Source: Mariniflexile sp. TRM1-10 (GTDB taxonomy: Bacteria; Bacteroidota; Bacteroidia; Flavobacteriales; Flavobacteriaceae). Taken from it: a DNA stretch of 64,000 nucleotides. Where the stretch lies: NCBI RefSeq assembly GCF_003425985.1, contig NZ_CP022985.1:1401501-1465500 (forward strand), read 5' to 3'. Below the pieces are notes generated by a model. That model saw only the letters and a program-made list of their open reading frames with translations. It was not told where the DNA came from and did no database searches. Positions 46,075-57,200 of the stretch are shown here, one piece after another. Position numbers and translations under genes: made by a program. The number at the start of each line of letters is the position of its first letter. Position 1 is the stretch's first letter.

Positions 46075-47766
46075 TTATTTAGGCTCCGTAAAAAATATCT
46101 TTAATTTCATTTTTCTGTTATCAGGAACTGCTGAATTGGTTCCATGTAAAATAGTACCTCTTGGGGTGATTATAGATGTAGCTGGTACATTGGTAACATC
46201 ACCCGCACTATTTAAAATTTTAGCGTTATTAACTACATTTACATTACTAGATAATACCAATCCTATTTTGGTGTTGGTTGAATCTCTAAGTAAAATATTA
46301 TTTAAATGCTCGGTTAAATGAATTTTGTATTTTACCGCATCTGTGTCATCGGTTTTACGTTGCCCTAAATGAAAAAATGTAGAATTGTAAGGCGAAGCAG
46401 TATTTCCTTTACTGGGATCGTAATTATAATCAATAAGCGGGATATTATTTTCTAGGTCGTATGCGTAAATTCTATCATACTTATGATAAGCGTTCCCTTT
46501 TTCATCTACGCCATAGGTGGGCATTAAGTCGTCTTCATAAACAAGTAATTGGGCATCGTTTATTAAACGTTTTAAAATGTAGTTGCCATTACTGTCTTTT
46601 TTGTATTCTCCGTTACCAAGAGGCACTCTGTAACTGTTTAAAAAATCTTCTAAAGCATTGTCACCGCTAAACAAATCCACAACAGCCATAGAGCCTTCGG
46701 CACCCTTTAAATAAAGTGTTTCGTCACCTAAAGTTTCGTCGCCATCTTGTAATGGCACAGAACTATAGTCATTAATAAAGGTGTTTAAAATATTTCCAGT
46801 AAAGTTTAATACATAGGTCGCTTGTGTTCTTTCACCTTCAACAGTAGAATCTTTGGAGTAATAAATGGTAATATTGGCATTGGTAGATGCTAAATTTAAT
46901 AAAACCATACTACCATCAGCACCAATAGCTTCAGCTTTAAAATACAGCCCTCTAAAATAGTTATTAAATTCGCTAGCACTACTTAATACGACATCATCTT
47001 CTCTATCTAATATGGCAGTTTCCCAAAACGAAGCATCTAATTTTTCTCTTAAAGCGGGTGCAGATCGGGTTGTAACTGCTTCATCAGTTCCTTTATCTGT
47101 AGTGGTTTTAACAGGATTACTATTAGGTGTAAACGATAGCTTTGAGTAAACAGTAGCCCCTTTATGCTCATCAAAATTTATAACAGACGTACCATTTAAT
47201 GCAAAATTATCGGTAGCGTTGATGCTTCTGTCTGCTTTTGAATAGTATTTTTGTCTTTGATCCAAGCTTGCGCTTGGGTCAAAATCCCTTAAGAAATAAT
47301 TATTTTGATAAATGGTCAATTTAAAAGGTTTAATACTTTTATTTGATTTTTTACCATATAAAGAATCTAAAATAGTATAAGTAGTATTACCATCGGTATC
47401 TGTTCCTGTTATTCTACTAAAATATGGAATGGTTAAAACAACAGAGTCAATTACGGTGTTCTCACCAAAATCTGGACTAAAGGTAGTTGGTGTTATTTGC
47501 GTTATAATACTTGCTATGGTTTGCCCATAAGCGAGGTCGTTATAAACACCTAACAGATTTGAAGATAAGCCATTAATTTGAATAGCTTCAAGTTTTTTAT
47601 TATAGGCAGCAATTTGAAGGCTATCTACATCTGTTCCAAAATTTAAATTTTTATCTCCAAGCACATCGCTTTCTACCACCGAAAAATCTTTATCGCAAGC
47701 AATAAAAGATGAAAAAGTAAATAAAAAAACAACAGGGAATTTAAGGGCTTTAATGGTCTTCTTCAT
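46075..47766 (-). CDS. DUF4270 lipoprotein
   Basis: This 563-residue protein has a signal sequence and lipobox ending FIAC (C24). The mature part begins [20 protein letters not shown] and continues with beta-rich sequence containing [25 protein letters not shown] strands and a C-terminal [11 protein letters not shown]4270 proteins are surface-exposed or periplasmic proteins of Bacteroidota with no known function. It is downstream of, and 25 bases from, the glycogen-synthase-like gene and upstream of glmS, so it may be linked to envelope sugar metabolism. Confidence 0.83.
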   Translation of the reverse strand: MKKTIKALKFPVVFLFTFSSFIACDKDFSVVESDVLGDKNLNFGTDVDSLQIAAYNKKLEAIQINGLSSNLLGVYNDLAYGQTIASIITQITPTTFSPDFGENTVIDSVVLTIPYFSRITGTDTDGNTTYTILDSLYGKKSNKSIKPFKLTIYQNNYFLRDFDPSASLDQRQKYYSKADRSINATDNFALNGTSVINFDEHKGATVYSKLSFTPNSNPVKTTTDKGTDEAVTTRSAPALREKLDASFWETAILDREDDVVLSSASEFNNYFRGLYFKAEAIGADGSMVLLNLASTNANITIYYSKDSTVEGERTQATYVLNFTGNILNTFINDYSSVPLQDGDETLGDETLYLKGAEGSMAVVDLFSGDNALEDFLNSYRVPLGNGEYKKDSNGNYILKRLINDAQLLVYEDDLMPTYGVDEKGNAYHKYDRIYAYDLENNIPLIDYNYDPSKGNTASPYNSTFFHLGQRKTDDTDAVKYKIHLTEHLNNILLRDSTNTKIGLVLSSNVNVVNNAKILNSAGDVTNVPATSIITPRGTILHGTNSAVPDNRKMKLKIFFTEPK

Positions 47767-47791
47767 ATATATTGAAATGAATGTAAATAGA

Positions 47792-48601
47792 TTAGCTTAA
47801 AACGCTGGTATTAAAAAATGTTTTGTAAGCTTCACCAAATTCATCTTTACTTTTATATTCTAAAACGGGTTTATTTGACGCTTTTAAATAGGTTTCTAAC
47901 TCTTTTGGAATATCTTCCGATCCTACTATTAAAGCATCCGAATAATCAATAGCAACTTTCATTAAGTTAACATAGGATGGTTCTTCAAGAACTTTAATAG
48001 AATCTTCATTAAGATTGTCAAATTTAACTTTATTAAACATATCTTTATTTAACGTATTGTTAAAACTTTGATTGTATACTGAAGTTACTATTTTACTTTC
48101 GGTAAATAAAGGTTCGTCTTTGTAGTATTCTTTAAGGTAAATAGGCAATAAAGAGGCTAACCACCCATGGACATGAATAACATCGGGCGACCAATTTAAT
48201 TTCTTAACCGTTTCAATAACACCTTTTGCAAAAAAGATAGCACGCTCGTCGTTATCGGCAAATAAATTGCCATCTTCATCTGTTAGGGTTGCTTTTCTTT
48301 TAAAGTATTCATCATTATCAATAAAATAAACTTGAATGCGCTCTTTGGGAATAGACGCTACTTTAATAATAAGCGGCATATCTAAATCGTTTATCACTAA
48401 ATTTATTCCAGAAAGTCTAATAACTTCGTGTAATTGATGTCTTCGTTCGTTTATATTGCCGTATCGAGGCATGAAAATCCTAATTTGACCACCTTGTTGA
48501 TTCACCAATCTTGGCGCTTCAAAAGACATTGAAGAAATTTCGGTTTCTGGTAAATAAGGCACTACTTCAGATGATACATATAATATCCTCTTATCTTTCA
48601 T
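47792..48601 (-). CDS. Glycogen/starch synthase-like protein, N-terminal GT5 domain only
   Basis: This 269-residue protein covers only the N-terminal Rossmann half of a GT-B glycogen synthase ([46 protein letters not shown]). Full enzymes are about 470-530 residues and need the C-terminal half for ADP-glucose binding. The usual KxGG loop is replaced by [14 protein letters not shown]. It is therefore probably not an ordinary glycogen synthase and may be a regulatory or sugar-binding remnant. There is no frameshift or leftover C-terminal domain, so the short form is intact. Confidence 0.8.
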   Translation of the reverse strand: MKDKRILYVSSEVVPYLPETEISSMSFEAPRLVNQQGGQIRIFMPRYGNINERRHQLHEVIRLSGINLVINDLDMPLIIKVASIPKERIQVYFIDNDEYFKRKATLTDEDGNLFADNDERAIFFAKGVIETVKKLNWSPDVIHVHGWLASLLPIYLKEYYKDEPLFTESKIVTSVYNQSFNNTLNKDMFNKVKFDNLNEDSIKVLEEPSYVNLMKVAIDYSDALIVGSEDIPKELETYLKASNKPVLEYKSKDEFGEAYKTFFNTSVLS

Positions 48602-48630
48602 GTGTTAGTATTTATTGCTTTTTATAGATT

Positions 48631-48690
48631 TTATACAACCCGCTATTAATCATTTCTTGTGTAAGAAATTTGAAAATACCTGTTGTATAA
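48631..48690. other. Nested inverted repeats between panC and the GT5-like gene
   Basis: TTATACAAC (48631-48639) and GTTGTATAA (48682-48690) enclose a second hairpin, ATTTCTT-GTGT-AAGAAAT (48652-48669). It falls in the leader of the minus-strand gene. It could be a structured leader or chance A/T-rich pairing. Confidence 0.4.
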
Positions 48691-48726
48691 ATGTGTTTCT
48701 TTCGAAAAATCGAAATAAAAAACACG

Positions 48727-48734
48727 CAAAAGTA
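48727..48734 (-). promoter_or_regulatory. -7 element for the GT5-like/DUF4270 operon
   Basis: The complement reads TACTTTTG, matching TAnnTTTG, giving a leader of about 120 nt that contains the nested hairpin. The -33 partner is not clear. Confidence 0.42.
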
Positions 48735-48765
48735 CAAAAATTTATGCAGATTGATTGTAAAATCT

Positions 48766-48773
48766 TAAGTTTG
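48766..48773 (+). promoter_or_regulatory. -7 element for the panC operon
   Basis: TAAGTTTG matches TAnnTTTG and leaves a leader of about 18 nt before the GTG start. No TTG lies at the ideal spacing. Confidence 0.48.
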
Positions 48774-48797
48774 CACCCGTTAATTTTATATTAAAAA

Positions 48798-49649
48798 GTG
48801 AAGGTTTACACAGAAAAACAACAAATTATAGCTGCAATTGATGCTTTTAAAGAAAAAAATCAAACTTTAGGATTGGTTCCAACCATGGGTGCATTGCATA
48901 AAGGGCACTTAGCTTTGGTAAAAAAAGCATTAAAAAACAATGACAAGGTTGTAGTTAGTATTTTTGTTAATCCAACACAATTTGACAATAAAGAAGATTT
49001 AATAAAATATCCCAGAACATTAGAGCGGGATATAGAATTACTTAGTTCTATAAATAAAGATGCTATTTTAGTTTACGCACCTTCTATTGATGACATATAC
49101 GAAGGAAACACAATCTCTGAAACCTTTGAGTTTGATGGCTTGGAGTTTGAAATGGAAGGCAAATTTAGAACCGGGCATTTTGATGGTGTGGGAACCATCG
49201 TAAAACGCCTGTTCAGCATTATAAAACCCGACAATGCTTATTTTGGTGAAAAAGATTTTCAGCAATTAGCTATTATAAAAAAGTTAGTTGAAAAATATCA
49301 TATTCCAGTCAACATTGTACCATGTCCTATATCTAGAGAAGCGTCTGGTTTAGCAATGAGTTCCCGCAACACCCGACTAAAACCAAATTATAAAGAAGCA
49401 GCACCTTTTATTTATAAAACATTAACAACTGCCAAAGCTTATTTTGGCACAAAAAGTGCTAATAAAGTCTCGCAATGGGTTGAAAAACAGTTTGAAAGCC
49501 ATGATTTATTAAAGTTAGAATACTTTATTATTGCAGATGCTTCAACCTTAAAAACGATAAACCGTAAGACGAAAAACAAAAAATATAGAGCGTTTATTGC
49601 CGTGTATGCCGATGATATTAGGTTAATAGACAACATAGCTCTAAATTAA
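48798..49649 (+). CDS. panC: Pantothenate synthetase
   Basis: This 283-residue ATP-dependent ligase joins pantoate and beta-alanine. Signatures are [15 protein letters not shown] at about 28-42 (HIGH-like), [11 protein letters not shown] near 60, the [13 protein letters not shown] region near 133, [13 protein letters not shown] near 149 and the KMSKS-like SSRNTRL near 190. The GTG start at 48798 gives the standard MKVYTEKQ. It is the first gene of panC-panD and supplies coenzyme A precursor. Confidence 0.95.
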   Translation: MKVYTEKQQIIAAIDAFKEKNQTLGLVPTMGALHKGHLALVKKALKNNDKVVVSIFVNPTQFDNKEDLIKYPRTLERDIELLSSINKDAILVYAPSIDDIYEGNTISETFEFDGLEFEMEGKFRTGHFDGVGTIVKRLFSIIKPDNAYFGEKDFQQLAIIKKLVEKYHIPVNIVPCPISREASGLAMSSRNTRLKPNYKEAAPFIYKTLTTAKAYFGTKSANKVSQWVEKQFESHDLLKLEYFIIADASTLKTINRKTKNKKYRAFIAVYADDIRLIDNIALN

Positions 49650-49662
49650 TTATCTTTGCCAC

Positions 49663-50013
49663 ATGCAAATACAAGTAGTAAAATCTAAAATTCACAGAGT
49701 AAAATGCACCGGTGCAGAACTTAACTACATAGGAAGTATTACTATTGATGAAGATTTAATGGAAGCAGCCAATATCATTCAAGGAGAAAAAGTTCAAATT
49801 GTAAATAACGACAATGGTGAACGTTTAGAAACCTATTGCATTCCAGGACCACGAAACAGTGGTGAAATCACACTAAATGGTGCTGCCGCCAGAAAAGTTG
49901 CGGTCGGCGACACTTTAATATTGATCACTTATGCTTTTATGGATATTGAAGAAGCTAAAGTTTTTAAACCATCTTTAGTCTTCCCGGACGAAGCCACAAA
50001 CTTGTTAAAATAA
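49663..50013 (+). CDS. panD: Aspartate 1-decarboxylase
   Basis: This 116-residue pyruvoyl enzyme makes beta-alanine from aspartate for PanC. The self-cleavage site Gly-Ser is in [10 protein letters not shown] (S25), with K9 and Y22 nearby and the conserved GERLETYCI and NGAAARKV segments. It lies 13 bases after panC, a clear operon. Confidence 0.95.
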   Translation: MQIQVVKSKIHRVKCTGAELNYIGSITIDEDLMEAANIIQGEKVQIVNNDNGERLETYCIPGPRNSGEITLNGAAARKVAVGDTLILITYAFMDIEEAKVFKPSLVFPDEATNLLK

Positions 50014-50018
50014 TCCTT

Positions 50019-50990
50019 TTGAGCCATTCTGTAAAAAAAGCGCTAAAAATTTTGATTCCTCTTTTACTAGCTGTTGTTTTTGGATGGTTCATGTTTTCAA
50101 AAATACCAATAGCTACTATTATCCCTTATTTTAAAAGTGCCAATTATTCATACATACTGCTTGGTGTTTTTTTAGGGGTTTTAAGTCATTTGTCACGTGC
50201 TTACAGATGGAAGTTTTTATTAGAACCTATGGGTTATAAGGTAAAGTTGCCCAATAGTATTATGGCGGTATTTATAACTTATTTAGCAAACTATGGAATT
50301 CCTAGATCTGGTGAGGTGCTTAGGGCGGCGGTTCTTACCAATTATGAAAACGTGCCTTTTGAAAAAGGTTTTGGCACCATAGTGGCTGAGCGTATTGCAG
50401 ACCTTATTGTCATGCTTGGTATCATCATTTTAACACTTATCTTTCAGTTTGAATTTATTTACGAACTTCTTGAAAATGCATTTCAACCAATAAAATTAAT
50501 CGTCGGAGGTATTTTGGCAATGGCTTCTATTGCTGCCATGTTTATTTATATAAAAAAAAGTCATTCTAAAATTGCTTTAAAAATAAAAACATTTTTAAGT
50601 GGATTGACAGAAGGTCTTTTAAGTATTTTTAAAATGAAATATAAATGGTCATTCATTTTCCATACGCTGTTTATTTGGGCTATGTACATCCTGATGTTTT
50701 ATGTTACCTCTTTTGCTTTGAATGAATTGCATAATGCTTCCCTAGGCGCTGTAATAGTGGCTTTTATTGCTGCAAGTTTTACAATTGCAGCTACCAACGG
50801 GGGTGTGTTTTTTTATCCAGCAGCAGTTTTAGGGGCTTTTCTTTTGTTCGGATTGCCAAAAGACGCTAGTTATGCTTTTGGTTGGATTATATGGTCTTCC
50901 CAAACACTTATGGTTTTTATTTTTGGAGTGCTTTCCTTTATTTTTCTTCCTATTTATAACAGAAATAAAACTTCAGAAAACCCCACATAG
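50019..50990 (+). CDS. Flippase-like membrane protein (lysylphosphatidylglycerol synthase TM family)
   Basis: This 323-residue integral membrane protein has about eight hydrophobic segments starting at KILIPLLLAVVFGWFMF. Family motifs are HLSRAYRWKFLLEPMG, YLANYGIPRSGEVLRAAVL and ERIADLIVMLGIIIL, as in the flippase-like UPF0104/LPG-synthase transmembrane group. The TTG at 50019, 5 bases after the panD stop, is the only sensible start. It may move lipids or lipid-linked precursors, which is inference. Confidence 0.85.
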   Translation: MSHSVKKALKILIPLLLAVVFGWFMFSKIPIATIIPYFKSANYSYILLGVFLGVLSHLSRAYRWKFLLEPMGYKVKLPNSIMAVFITYLANYGIPRSGEVLRAAVLTNYENVPFEKGFGTIVAERIADLIVMLGIIILTLIFQFEFIYELLENAFQPIKLIVGGILAMASIAAMFIYIKKSHSKIALKIKTFLSGLTEGLLSIFKMKYKWSFIFHTLFIWAMYILMFYVTSFALNELHNASLGAVIVAFIAASFTIAATNGGVFFYPAAVLGAFLLFGLPKDASYAFGWIIWSSQTLMVFIFGVLSFIFLPIYNRNKTSENPT

Positions 50991-51061
50991 AGCTTTAACT
51001 TTGTTTTTAAACATTGGGTTAATTTATTACCTTGCATAAAATCTCAAATCATTTTTATAGA

Positions 51062-52210
51062 ATGAAACATCTCCTTTCCATTTTATTGGTTGTTTACTCA
51101 ATAAATAGTTTGAATGCCCAAGTAAAGTATGAAACCATAGAGTCTGCAAAACTTGGTGAAACACGTGAATTAAAAATTCAATTCCCTAGAGGATATGATG
51201 CTAATAGGGATAAAAGATATCCTTTATTTATTGTTTTGGATGGTGATTATTTGTTTGAAGCTGTAGCTGGAAATGTAGATTACTACGCGTATTGGGAAGA
51301 TATGCCCGCAGCAATTGTAGTAGGCATCAATCAATATGATAAACGTTATGATGATTGTATGTATTCCGAACAAAATTCGTTACCCATAGAAACTGGTGCT
51401 AACTTTTTCGAATTTATTGGCATAGAACTTATTCCTTATTTAGAGAAAAAATATAAAACCGCTAATTTTAGAATCGCTGTTGGTCATGGTGAAACGGCAA
51501 ACTACATTAATTATTTTTTATTAAAACCAAACCCTATATTTAGCGGATACATAACTATTAGTCCAGAATTGGCACCTAAAATGCTAGATTATCTTCCAGA
51601 AGTGCTAGGTAAGATGCCTTCTAAAACTTTTTACTATTTGGCAAATACAAATAATGATTCACCGTCAATTAAAAAAATGACAAATGCTTTAAACACCGAT
51701 ATTTCAGTATTAGACAACAAAAACCTATTCTATAAGTTCAATAATTTTGAAAAACCATCGCATTATTCGGTGCCAACGCATGCCATTCCAAATGCTATTG
51801 AAGCTATCTTTAAAGTTTTTCAACCTATAAGTAAAGATGAATACACTGAAACTATTCTAAAACTAGAAGGCTCGCCAGTGGCATATCTTGAAGAAAAGTA
51901 CAAAACCATTTATGAGCTTTTTGGTATAAAAAAACAAATTCTTGTTAACGACTTTAAAGCCATATCGGCAGCTATTGAAAAGACACAAAAATTTGAATAT
52001 TATGAAGTTTTAGGTAAGATTGCACGCGATGAATATCCTAAAACCCTACTAGGAAATTATTATTTAGCTCGATTTTACGAAGAAGCTGGCGAATCTAAAA
52101 AAGCCATGCGAACCTATCAGACAGGTTATACTTTTGATGAAATCGCTGGTATTACTAAAGATTTAATGCTTAAAAAAGCAGATGCCATTAAAGCAGATTT
52201 CGGCTACTAA
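51062..52210 (+). CDS. Secreted esterase-fold protein lacking the nucleophile serine
   Basis: This 382-residue protein has a signal peptide (MKHLLSILLVVYSINSLNAQ). The alpha/beta-hydrolase esterase-D-like fold is shown by FPRGYDANRDKRYPLFIVLDG near 32-52 and ISPELAPKM. At the nucleophile elbow, where related esterases have GHSxGG, this protein has VGHGETANY: the serine is glycine. A late SHYSVP stands where the catalytic histidine is expected. The C-terminal 100 residues look helical and TPR-like (ARFYEEAGESKKAMRTYQTGY). A binding or scaffold role is inferred. Confidence 0.8.
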   Translation: MKHLLSILLVVYSINSLNAQVKYETIESAKLGETRELKIQFPRGYDANRDKRYPLFIVLDGDYLFEAVAGNVDYYAYWEDMPAAIVVGINQYDKRYDDCMYSEQNSLPIETGANFFEFIGIELIPYLEKKYKTANFRIAVGHGETANYINYFLLKPNPIFSGYITISPELAPKMLDYLPEVLGKMPSKTFYYLANTNNDSPSIKKMTNALNTDISVLDNKNLFYKFNNFEKPSHYSVPTHAIPNAIEAIFKVFQPISKDEYTETILKLEGSPVAYLEEKYKTIYELFGIKKQILVNDFKAISAAIEKTQKFEYYEVLGKIARDEYPKTLLGNYYLARFYEEAGESKKAMRTYQTGYTFDEIAGITKDLMLKKADAIKADFGY

Positions 52211-52239
52211 TTACTAATATAAATTTAAAAACAGAATGA

Positions 52240-52272
52240 ATTCCTCTTCTTTGGAGAGGTTAGAAGAGGAAT
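52240..52272 (+). promoter_or_regulatory. Hairpin covering the radA ribosome-binding region
   Basis: ATTCCTCTTCT (52240-52250) and AGAAGAGGAAT (52262-52272) are perfect complements with an 11-base loop. The right arm, purine-rich AGAAGAGGAA, touches the ATG at 52273. Folding would hide it. The loop side also holds GGAGAGGT, as in the repeat at 22405. Confidence 0.65.
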
Positions 52273-53634
52273 ATGGCAAAAGTAAAAACCACCTTTTTTT
52301 GTCAGAACTGCGGTTCGCAACATGCCAAATGGCAAGGGCAATGTAACGCTTGTAAAGCGTGGAACACCATAGTTGAAGAAGTCATTCAAACACCTGAAAA
52401 AAGTGATTGGAAATCGCCAACGTCTGCGATAAAAAAAGCCGCTATCCCCTTACGAATTCAGGATATTGACACATCAAAAGAAGCACGACTAGATACGTTT
52501 GACGCTGAGTTTAATCGCGTACTTGGTGGTGGTATTGTATCTGGGTCTTTAACTTTATTAGGTGGTGAACCCGGCATTGGAAAAAGCACTTTACTCCTTC
52601 AAATTTCATTGAAATTGCCCTATAAAACCTTATATGTTTCGGGCGAAGAAAGCCAGAAACAAATAAAAATGCGTGCGGAACGCATTAATCCAAAGCATAA
52701 TAACTGTTATATACTTACAGAAACAAAAACCCAAAATATCTTCAAACAAATTGAAGCTTTAGAGCCGGATATTGTTATTATCGATTCTATCCAAACACTT
52801 CATAGTGATTATATCGAATCGTCTTCAGGAAGTATCTCTCAAATAAAAGAATGCACTACCGAACTTATCAAATTTGCCAAAGAAACCGCAACTCCTGTAT
52901 TGCTCATTGGTCACATAACAAAAGACGGCAATATAGCGGGTCCTAAAATTTTAGAGCACATGGTCGATACGGTTTTGCAGTTTGAAGGCGACCGCAACCA
53001 TGTTTTTAGAATTTTACGAGCGCATAAAAACCGCTTTGGTTCAACCAACGAGTTGGGTATTTACGAAATGCAAGGGTCTGGTTTACGTGAGATTTCCAAT
53101 CCGTCTGAAATTTTAATTTCCAAAAAGGATGAAGAACTTTCAGGTAACGCCATTGCTGCAACCCTAGAAGGTATGCGCCCATTAATGATTGAAGTGCAAG
53201 CGTTGGTAAGTACTGCGGTTTACGGCACACCGCAACGTAGTGCAACAGGTTTTAATGCCAAACGTTTGAACATGCTTTTAGCTGTTTTAGAAAAACGTGC
53301 CGGCTTCCGTTTGGGTGCTAAAGATGTGTTTTTAAATATTACAGGCGGTATAACGGTTGATGATCCAGCTATAGACTTAGCGGTTGTAGCCTCCATTTTG
53401 TCATCTAACGAAGATGTATCGTTGCCAAAAGATTTTTGTTTTGCAGCTGAAGTTGGTCTTTTGGGAGAAATACGCCCTGTTCAACGCATAGAACAACGCA
53501 TTTTGGAAGCTGAAAAATTAGGATTTTCTACCATTTTTGTGTCTAAATACAATAAAATAGCGCTTAAAAATACAGTCATTAAAATTCAATTAATTTCTAA
53601 GATTGAAGATCTGGTTACTGTTTTTTTAGGATAA
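52273..53634 (+). CDS. radA: DNA repair protein RadA/Sms
   Basis: This 453-residue protein has an N-terminal zinc finger (CQNCGSQHAKWQGQCNAC), Walker A GGEPGIGKSTLLLQ near 92, the RadA-specific KNRFGSTNELG near 250, and a Lon-like C-terminal domain (about 280-450) without the protease serine-lysine dyad. RadA helps branch migration during recombination. Its start codon follows a tight hairpin, so translation may be controlled. Confidence 0.96.
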   Translation: MAKVKTTFFCQNCGSQHAKWQGQCNACKAWNTIVEEVIQTPEKSDWKSPTSAIKKAAIPLRIQDIDTSKEARLDTFDAEFNRVLGGGIVSGSLTLLGGEPGIGKSTLLLQISLKLPYKTLYVSGEESQKQIKMRAERINPKHNNCYILTETKTQNIFKQIEALEPDIVIIDSIQTLHSDYIESSSGSISQIKECTTELIKFAKETATPVLLIGHITKDGNIAGPKILEHMVDTVLQFEGDRNHVFRILRAHKNRFGSTNELGIYEMQGSGLREISNPSEILISKKDEELSGNAIAATLEGMRPLMIEVQALVSTAVYGTPQRSATGFNAKRLNMLLAVLEKRAGFRLGAKDVFLNITGGITVDDPAIDLAVVASILSSNEDVSLPKDFCFAAEVGLLGEIRPVQRIEQRILEAEKLGFSTIFVSKYNKIALKNTVIKIQLISKIEDLVTVFLG

Positions 53635-54213
53635 AGTACTGCATGAAAGCATCTTAATGTTTTTAATGATGGTTTCATATGTTTCTCAAAAATAAAATCT
53701 TACAAAAGATTACTTTTAAACGGATATTTTAATCGCTTAACAAAAAAGCCTTTTTTTATTTGGCGTAGTCAATATTAAATGATAATTTTTGTGTAAATCC
53801 GTCACTAAAACGCCAAAATTTAGACAGTTATTTAGTACTCTGGAGATTACTTTGCCCCAAAGTGTCTTCTAAATAAAGTAAAAATGCCCCTCAAACAAGA
53901 GATACTATAAAATCTTAGCCTACGAAGAGCTAATTATCAAAATAAATGATTGGTTAATTAAAGTTTTTTGATGTGTCGTGTTAATGGTTATTTTTGCTTT
54001 TAAACGAAGATAACTAACACTTAATCGATAAAAAATGCTTTTTTTCTTAGATTAGTAAATAATTTATTGCTAATATTGTGCTATTAATTCATTGTAAGCC
54101 ATGAATTTGGTTTGTTTAAATTAGTGATACTCCCCTCAAGTATTCATTTGTAGTATTAGAATTCACATAAAATAAGTGAATAACTAACGGCCTTAATCTA
54201 AATTATTAACGTT
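53635..54213. other. 579-bp gene-free region before the LamG protein
   Basis: No gene or RNA is recognised. A candidate promoter, TTG (53968-53970), 18 bases, TATTTTTG (53989-53996), would give a leader of about 210 nt to the gene at 54214. Small inverted repeats occur: ACTTTG/CAAAGT around CCC near 53850 and ATTCAC/GTGAAT at 54161-54181. No terminator for radA is evident. Confidence 0.5.
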
Positions 54214-57200
54214 ATGAAACCTACATTGAATTTAGTTTTGAACCTAATTGGATTGTTATTGGTTTTTGATCTAGAAGCGCAAAACTGCAGTGGCAATACC
54301 TTTGTGCCACCAACTGCACCTGCAACCTGTACATATTCGTATACTACTACAGGTTGGGTTAATGCTTTGGGACTGCCAACATTAGCTCCAACCTCTTCAT
54401 CTTCAGGTGAATCTATCTGTATTTTAGCTAATTACACAGGTAATTTTTTGTTTAATATTAGAGGAACGTTTTATGTGGCATCTGGTATACAATATACGGG
54501 GACTGTGACTGGCTTTACCAGTACTTCAAAAATTTTAGCTGCTGGAGAAATTAATTTTACAACTACAACACCATCGTTAGCTGGTTTGTCCATAACCATA
54601 GGTACCAATGGTATTCTCTCCGTACCAGGTGATTTTGCTCCTGGTGGGGCGGCAACCGTACATAATGCGGGACAACTAAATGTCGGAGGCCATTTAAGTT
54701 TAGGGGGGCAGGCATCTATGACTAGCTATGAAAATTCTAAAGTTATTGTACAAGGAGATGCTACAATAAATGCGCCTTTTAATAATTGTGGTTTATTTGA
54801 AGTGGTTGGTTCTTTAAGTTCTGGAGGTTCTAGTGGTTTGAAAAATTTGTGTTCAACATATATTCACACAGATATGACATTAAATGCAGATTATACTAAC
54901 TACGGGTTAATTATTATAGATGGTAGTTTAAATTTTGGCTCTAGTGTGTTCAATAATGACGACATTTTAGTTGTAAATAATATCGATATAAACAATGTGA
55001 GTTTAATAGGTAACGATAAAACATCGTTTCTTGTGGTGCGTAATAATGCAATCTTAAGTAATAATGGGATTATTACTGGACATTTATATTACGATGTAGA
55101 TGATGGTGGTGGTTTTGATAGTGTTTGTGGCGGTTGTACGGAAGGCATTGATATTCTATTAGATGTTACATTACCAAGCTCTAACGAAGAGATTTTGGCA
55201 AATTGTGGTGGTGATATTGTTATAAACCCCTTTATTGAAGAATCTAAACTGGACTTTGATGGGATAGATGATCATGCAACCACCCCAAATTTTATTAATG
55301 GCGAAAGTAATGTAACTATTATGGCTTGGGTGCTGTCCGATTCTGGAAATAGCACCAATATGACCATAGCTGGTGAAGATGTAGGCTGTAGGTTATGGTT
55401 GGAAAATGGTAACAAACCTTCCTTTACATTGAAAACCTCAGCAACAACCTTAAAAACAATTTCAGCATCAACTAATATTAACTACGACGAATGGCATCAT
55501 ATTACCGGAACTTTTTCAAGTACCACGGGAATTATGACGCTGTATGTCGATGGAGCCTTCATAACAAGTGTAAATGTTGGCGCAACGGGATCTACCATAG
55601 CTAATTCTGCTTCTTCTAATGGTAATTTTGAAATAGGACGCAGATCGACCAGTTCAGGTAGCGAATACTTTAAAGGTGATATAGACGAAGTAAGAGTATT
55701 TAATACAGTGCTTACAGATAGTCAAATACAACGTATGGTTTATCAGGAAATTGAAAACAATAATGGCATTGTAAAAGGTAAAGTGATTAATAAAAACATT
55801 ACGGATATTTCTACTAATGCTACTATATCTTGGACAAGTTTATTGTCCTATTATCCTTTAAGTCTTCTTGTTTCTAATTCACGTACTTCCGATTTTTCAT
55901 CTTTTGATAGAATTACCAAGTTACATAACATTACTACATTTCAAGATGAAACTGCTCCTATACCTTATATATCGAAGGACGATGGTGATTGGACATCTAC
56001 AAACACGTGGCTATACGGCAGTGTTTGGGATATTGTAGATGCTGCCAATAATAAAGATTGGAGTATTATTCAAATTAAAAATAACGTAACTACCAGTAAT
56101 TCTGTTAAGTCAATTGGCTTATTCATTGATACAGACAAAACCTTAACGGTACATGGCAGCAATCAAGTTCTAAACAGTTGGTATTTAGAGTTGAACGGTA
56201 CCTTAGATTTAAAAGATGATTCGCAATTGTTGCAGACCTCCACTAGCGATTTAGTAACTTCTGCAACTGGCAAAATTTTACGCCGTCAAGAAGGCACTTC
56301 CAATGCGTTTAGGTACAACTATTGGTCGTCGCCAGTTGGTACCGTAGGCGCAACAAGCCTCACCGATAACAACACAGCAACTAACAATACCAACAACACG
56401 CCATTTAAGATAAATATGCTTAAGGATGAAACGGGGTTTAATATGCAATTTACCTCGGCATATAATGAAGTGGGCAAAATCAGTACCTATTGGCTCTATA
56501 CCTTTAAAAACGGAATAACCTATTGGGATTGGGCGTCTTTTAATCCAAACACAACATTACTCTCTGGGGTGGGATATACTCAAAAAGGCACAGGAAATGC
56601 GGGTTTACAGCAACAATATATATTTGAAGGCAAACCCAATAACGGCACTATTTTAGTAAATGTTACCGATGTAGGAGGTCCTGGATCCATAACCTCGGTA
56701 TCAAAAACGGAATACCTGTTTGGGAACCCCTACCCATCAGCTTTGGATGTCAATAAATTTATTGACGACAATGCAGGTGTTATTGATGGTACACTGCAAT
56801 TATGGCAACAATGGGCTGGAGACTCCCATTATTTAAATGAATACAAAGGCGGGTATGCCCAAGTAAATAAATTAGGTTCTTGTAGAGCATATCAATTTGT
56901 GGGAATAGAAGGAGCCAATAACGGTTCTCAAGACGGTACCATAACACCTTCAAAATATCTTCCAGTTGGACAAGGTTTTATTACTGAGATTATAGCAAAC
57001 GGAACGGTGGTATTTAACAATAGCCAGCGTGTATTTATAAAAGAAGCCGATGCCGATGGCACTTATGACAATGGTGCTACTTTTTTTAAGTCAGTAAAAA
57101 CAAAAAGCAAAAGTACAACCAAACCACCTAAAGACCAACAAAGTACCGGGATGAAGAAAATCCGTTTAGAGTTCAATTCAATCGTAGGTCCAAAAATACG

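Noticed and set aside
53740..53760. AAAAAAGCCTTTTTTT as a terminator for radA
   Set aside because: There is no room for a loop, and the GCC centre does not form a stem.
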